This document shows positions 5,677-5,714 of a DNA stretch of 5,714 nucleotides, in pieces (positions within the stretch are counted from its first letter, which is position 1; each line of letters starts with the position of its first letter). Under the pieces are notes generated by a model, which worked only from the letters and a program-made list of their open reading frames with translations, ran no database searches and was not told the origin of the DNA. This DNA is from Gemmatimonadota bacterium (GTDB lineage Bacteria > Gemmatimonadota > Gemmatimonadetes > Longimicrobiales > Gaopeijiaceae): the NCBI GenBank assembly GCA_012959595.1, contig DUCW01000150.1, positions 11,917-17,630 of the forward strand, given 5' to 3'. A program made the translations under genes and the position numbers.

Positions 5677-5714
5677 TAGTCTATGATCTAGGGATTCCCA
5701 GTCGATTTGGGTCT
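5677..5714. other. Unassigned 3' tail
   Basis: Thirty-eight bases follow the asparaginase stop. Short complementary stretches exist (GGG-ATT-CCC at 5691-5699, and CCCA pairing with TGGG further on), but they compete with each other and no T-run is visible before the window ends. I cannot call a terminator or a gene here. Confidence 0.3.

Noticed and set aside
5688..5701. Possible hairpin with GGG-ATT-CCC core after the asparaginase stop
   Set aside because: The loop is three bases, the stem needs a bulge, a competing pairing exists downstream, and no T-tract is seen before the window ends.
1..5714. Search for defence systems, mobile elements, CRISPR, tRNA and riboswitch-like structures
   Set aside because: Coding sequence of five recognisable housekeeping or metabolic genes fills almost the whole window; no direct-repeat array, terminal inverted repeats, transposase motif or cloverleaf was seen on either strand.

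Overview
The window reads as an ordinary chromosomal stretch of a free-living bacterium. Five complete genes and one cut-off gene all lie on the + strand, tightly packed, with no sign of phage, insertion sequence, CRISPR array, tRNA or rRNA. The most telling block is a YlbF-family protein, a CDP-alcohol phosphatidyltransferase and a myo-inositol-1-phosphate synthase in a row, which points to a lineage that makes inositol phospholipids. From memory, this gene order and the protein styles (a roughly 440-residue bacterial inositol synthase and a long S41 peptidase) resemble Gemmatimonadota or nearby phyla. Base composition does not look GC-rich, so a marine or otherwise low-GC member would be needed. 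The taxonomic guess is inference only.

Layout: 2-256 is the 3' part of a YlbF-like gene. 272-901 encodes a membrane CDP-alcohol phosphatidyltransferase whose real N-terminus has no ATG, GTG or TTG and probably starts at an ATT codon. 937-2253 is inositol-1-phosphate synthase, with a TTG start and a strong Shine-Dalgarno. 2250-2912 is thymidylate kinase, overlapping the previous gene through a GTGA junction. 2969-4591 is a membrane-anchored S41 C-terminal processing peptidase with a PDZ domain and a long C-terminal extension. 4592-4695 is the longest non-coding gap and holds two short inverted repeats and a weak promoter-like pair. 4696-5676 is a zinc-type (Rhizobium etli class) asparaginase. 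5677-5714 is an unresolved tail.

The two lipid genes make a coherent short pathway: glucose-6-phosphate is cyclised to inositol phosphate, which is then joined to CDP-diacylglycerol in the membrane to give phosphatidylinositol phosphate. Thymidylate kinase and the peptidase follow as likely operon passengers. The asparaginase is probably transcribed separately. I did not find a previously undescribed multi-gene system. The points most worth a second look are the missing canonical start of the phosphatidyltransferase, the inositol-lipid gene pair, the intact active site of the zinc-type asparaginase, and the paired dyads upstream of that gene.
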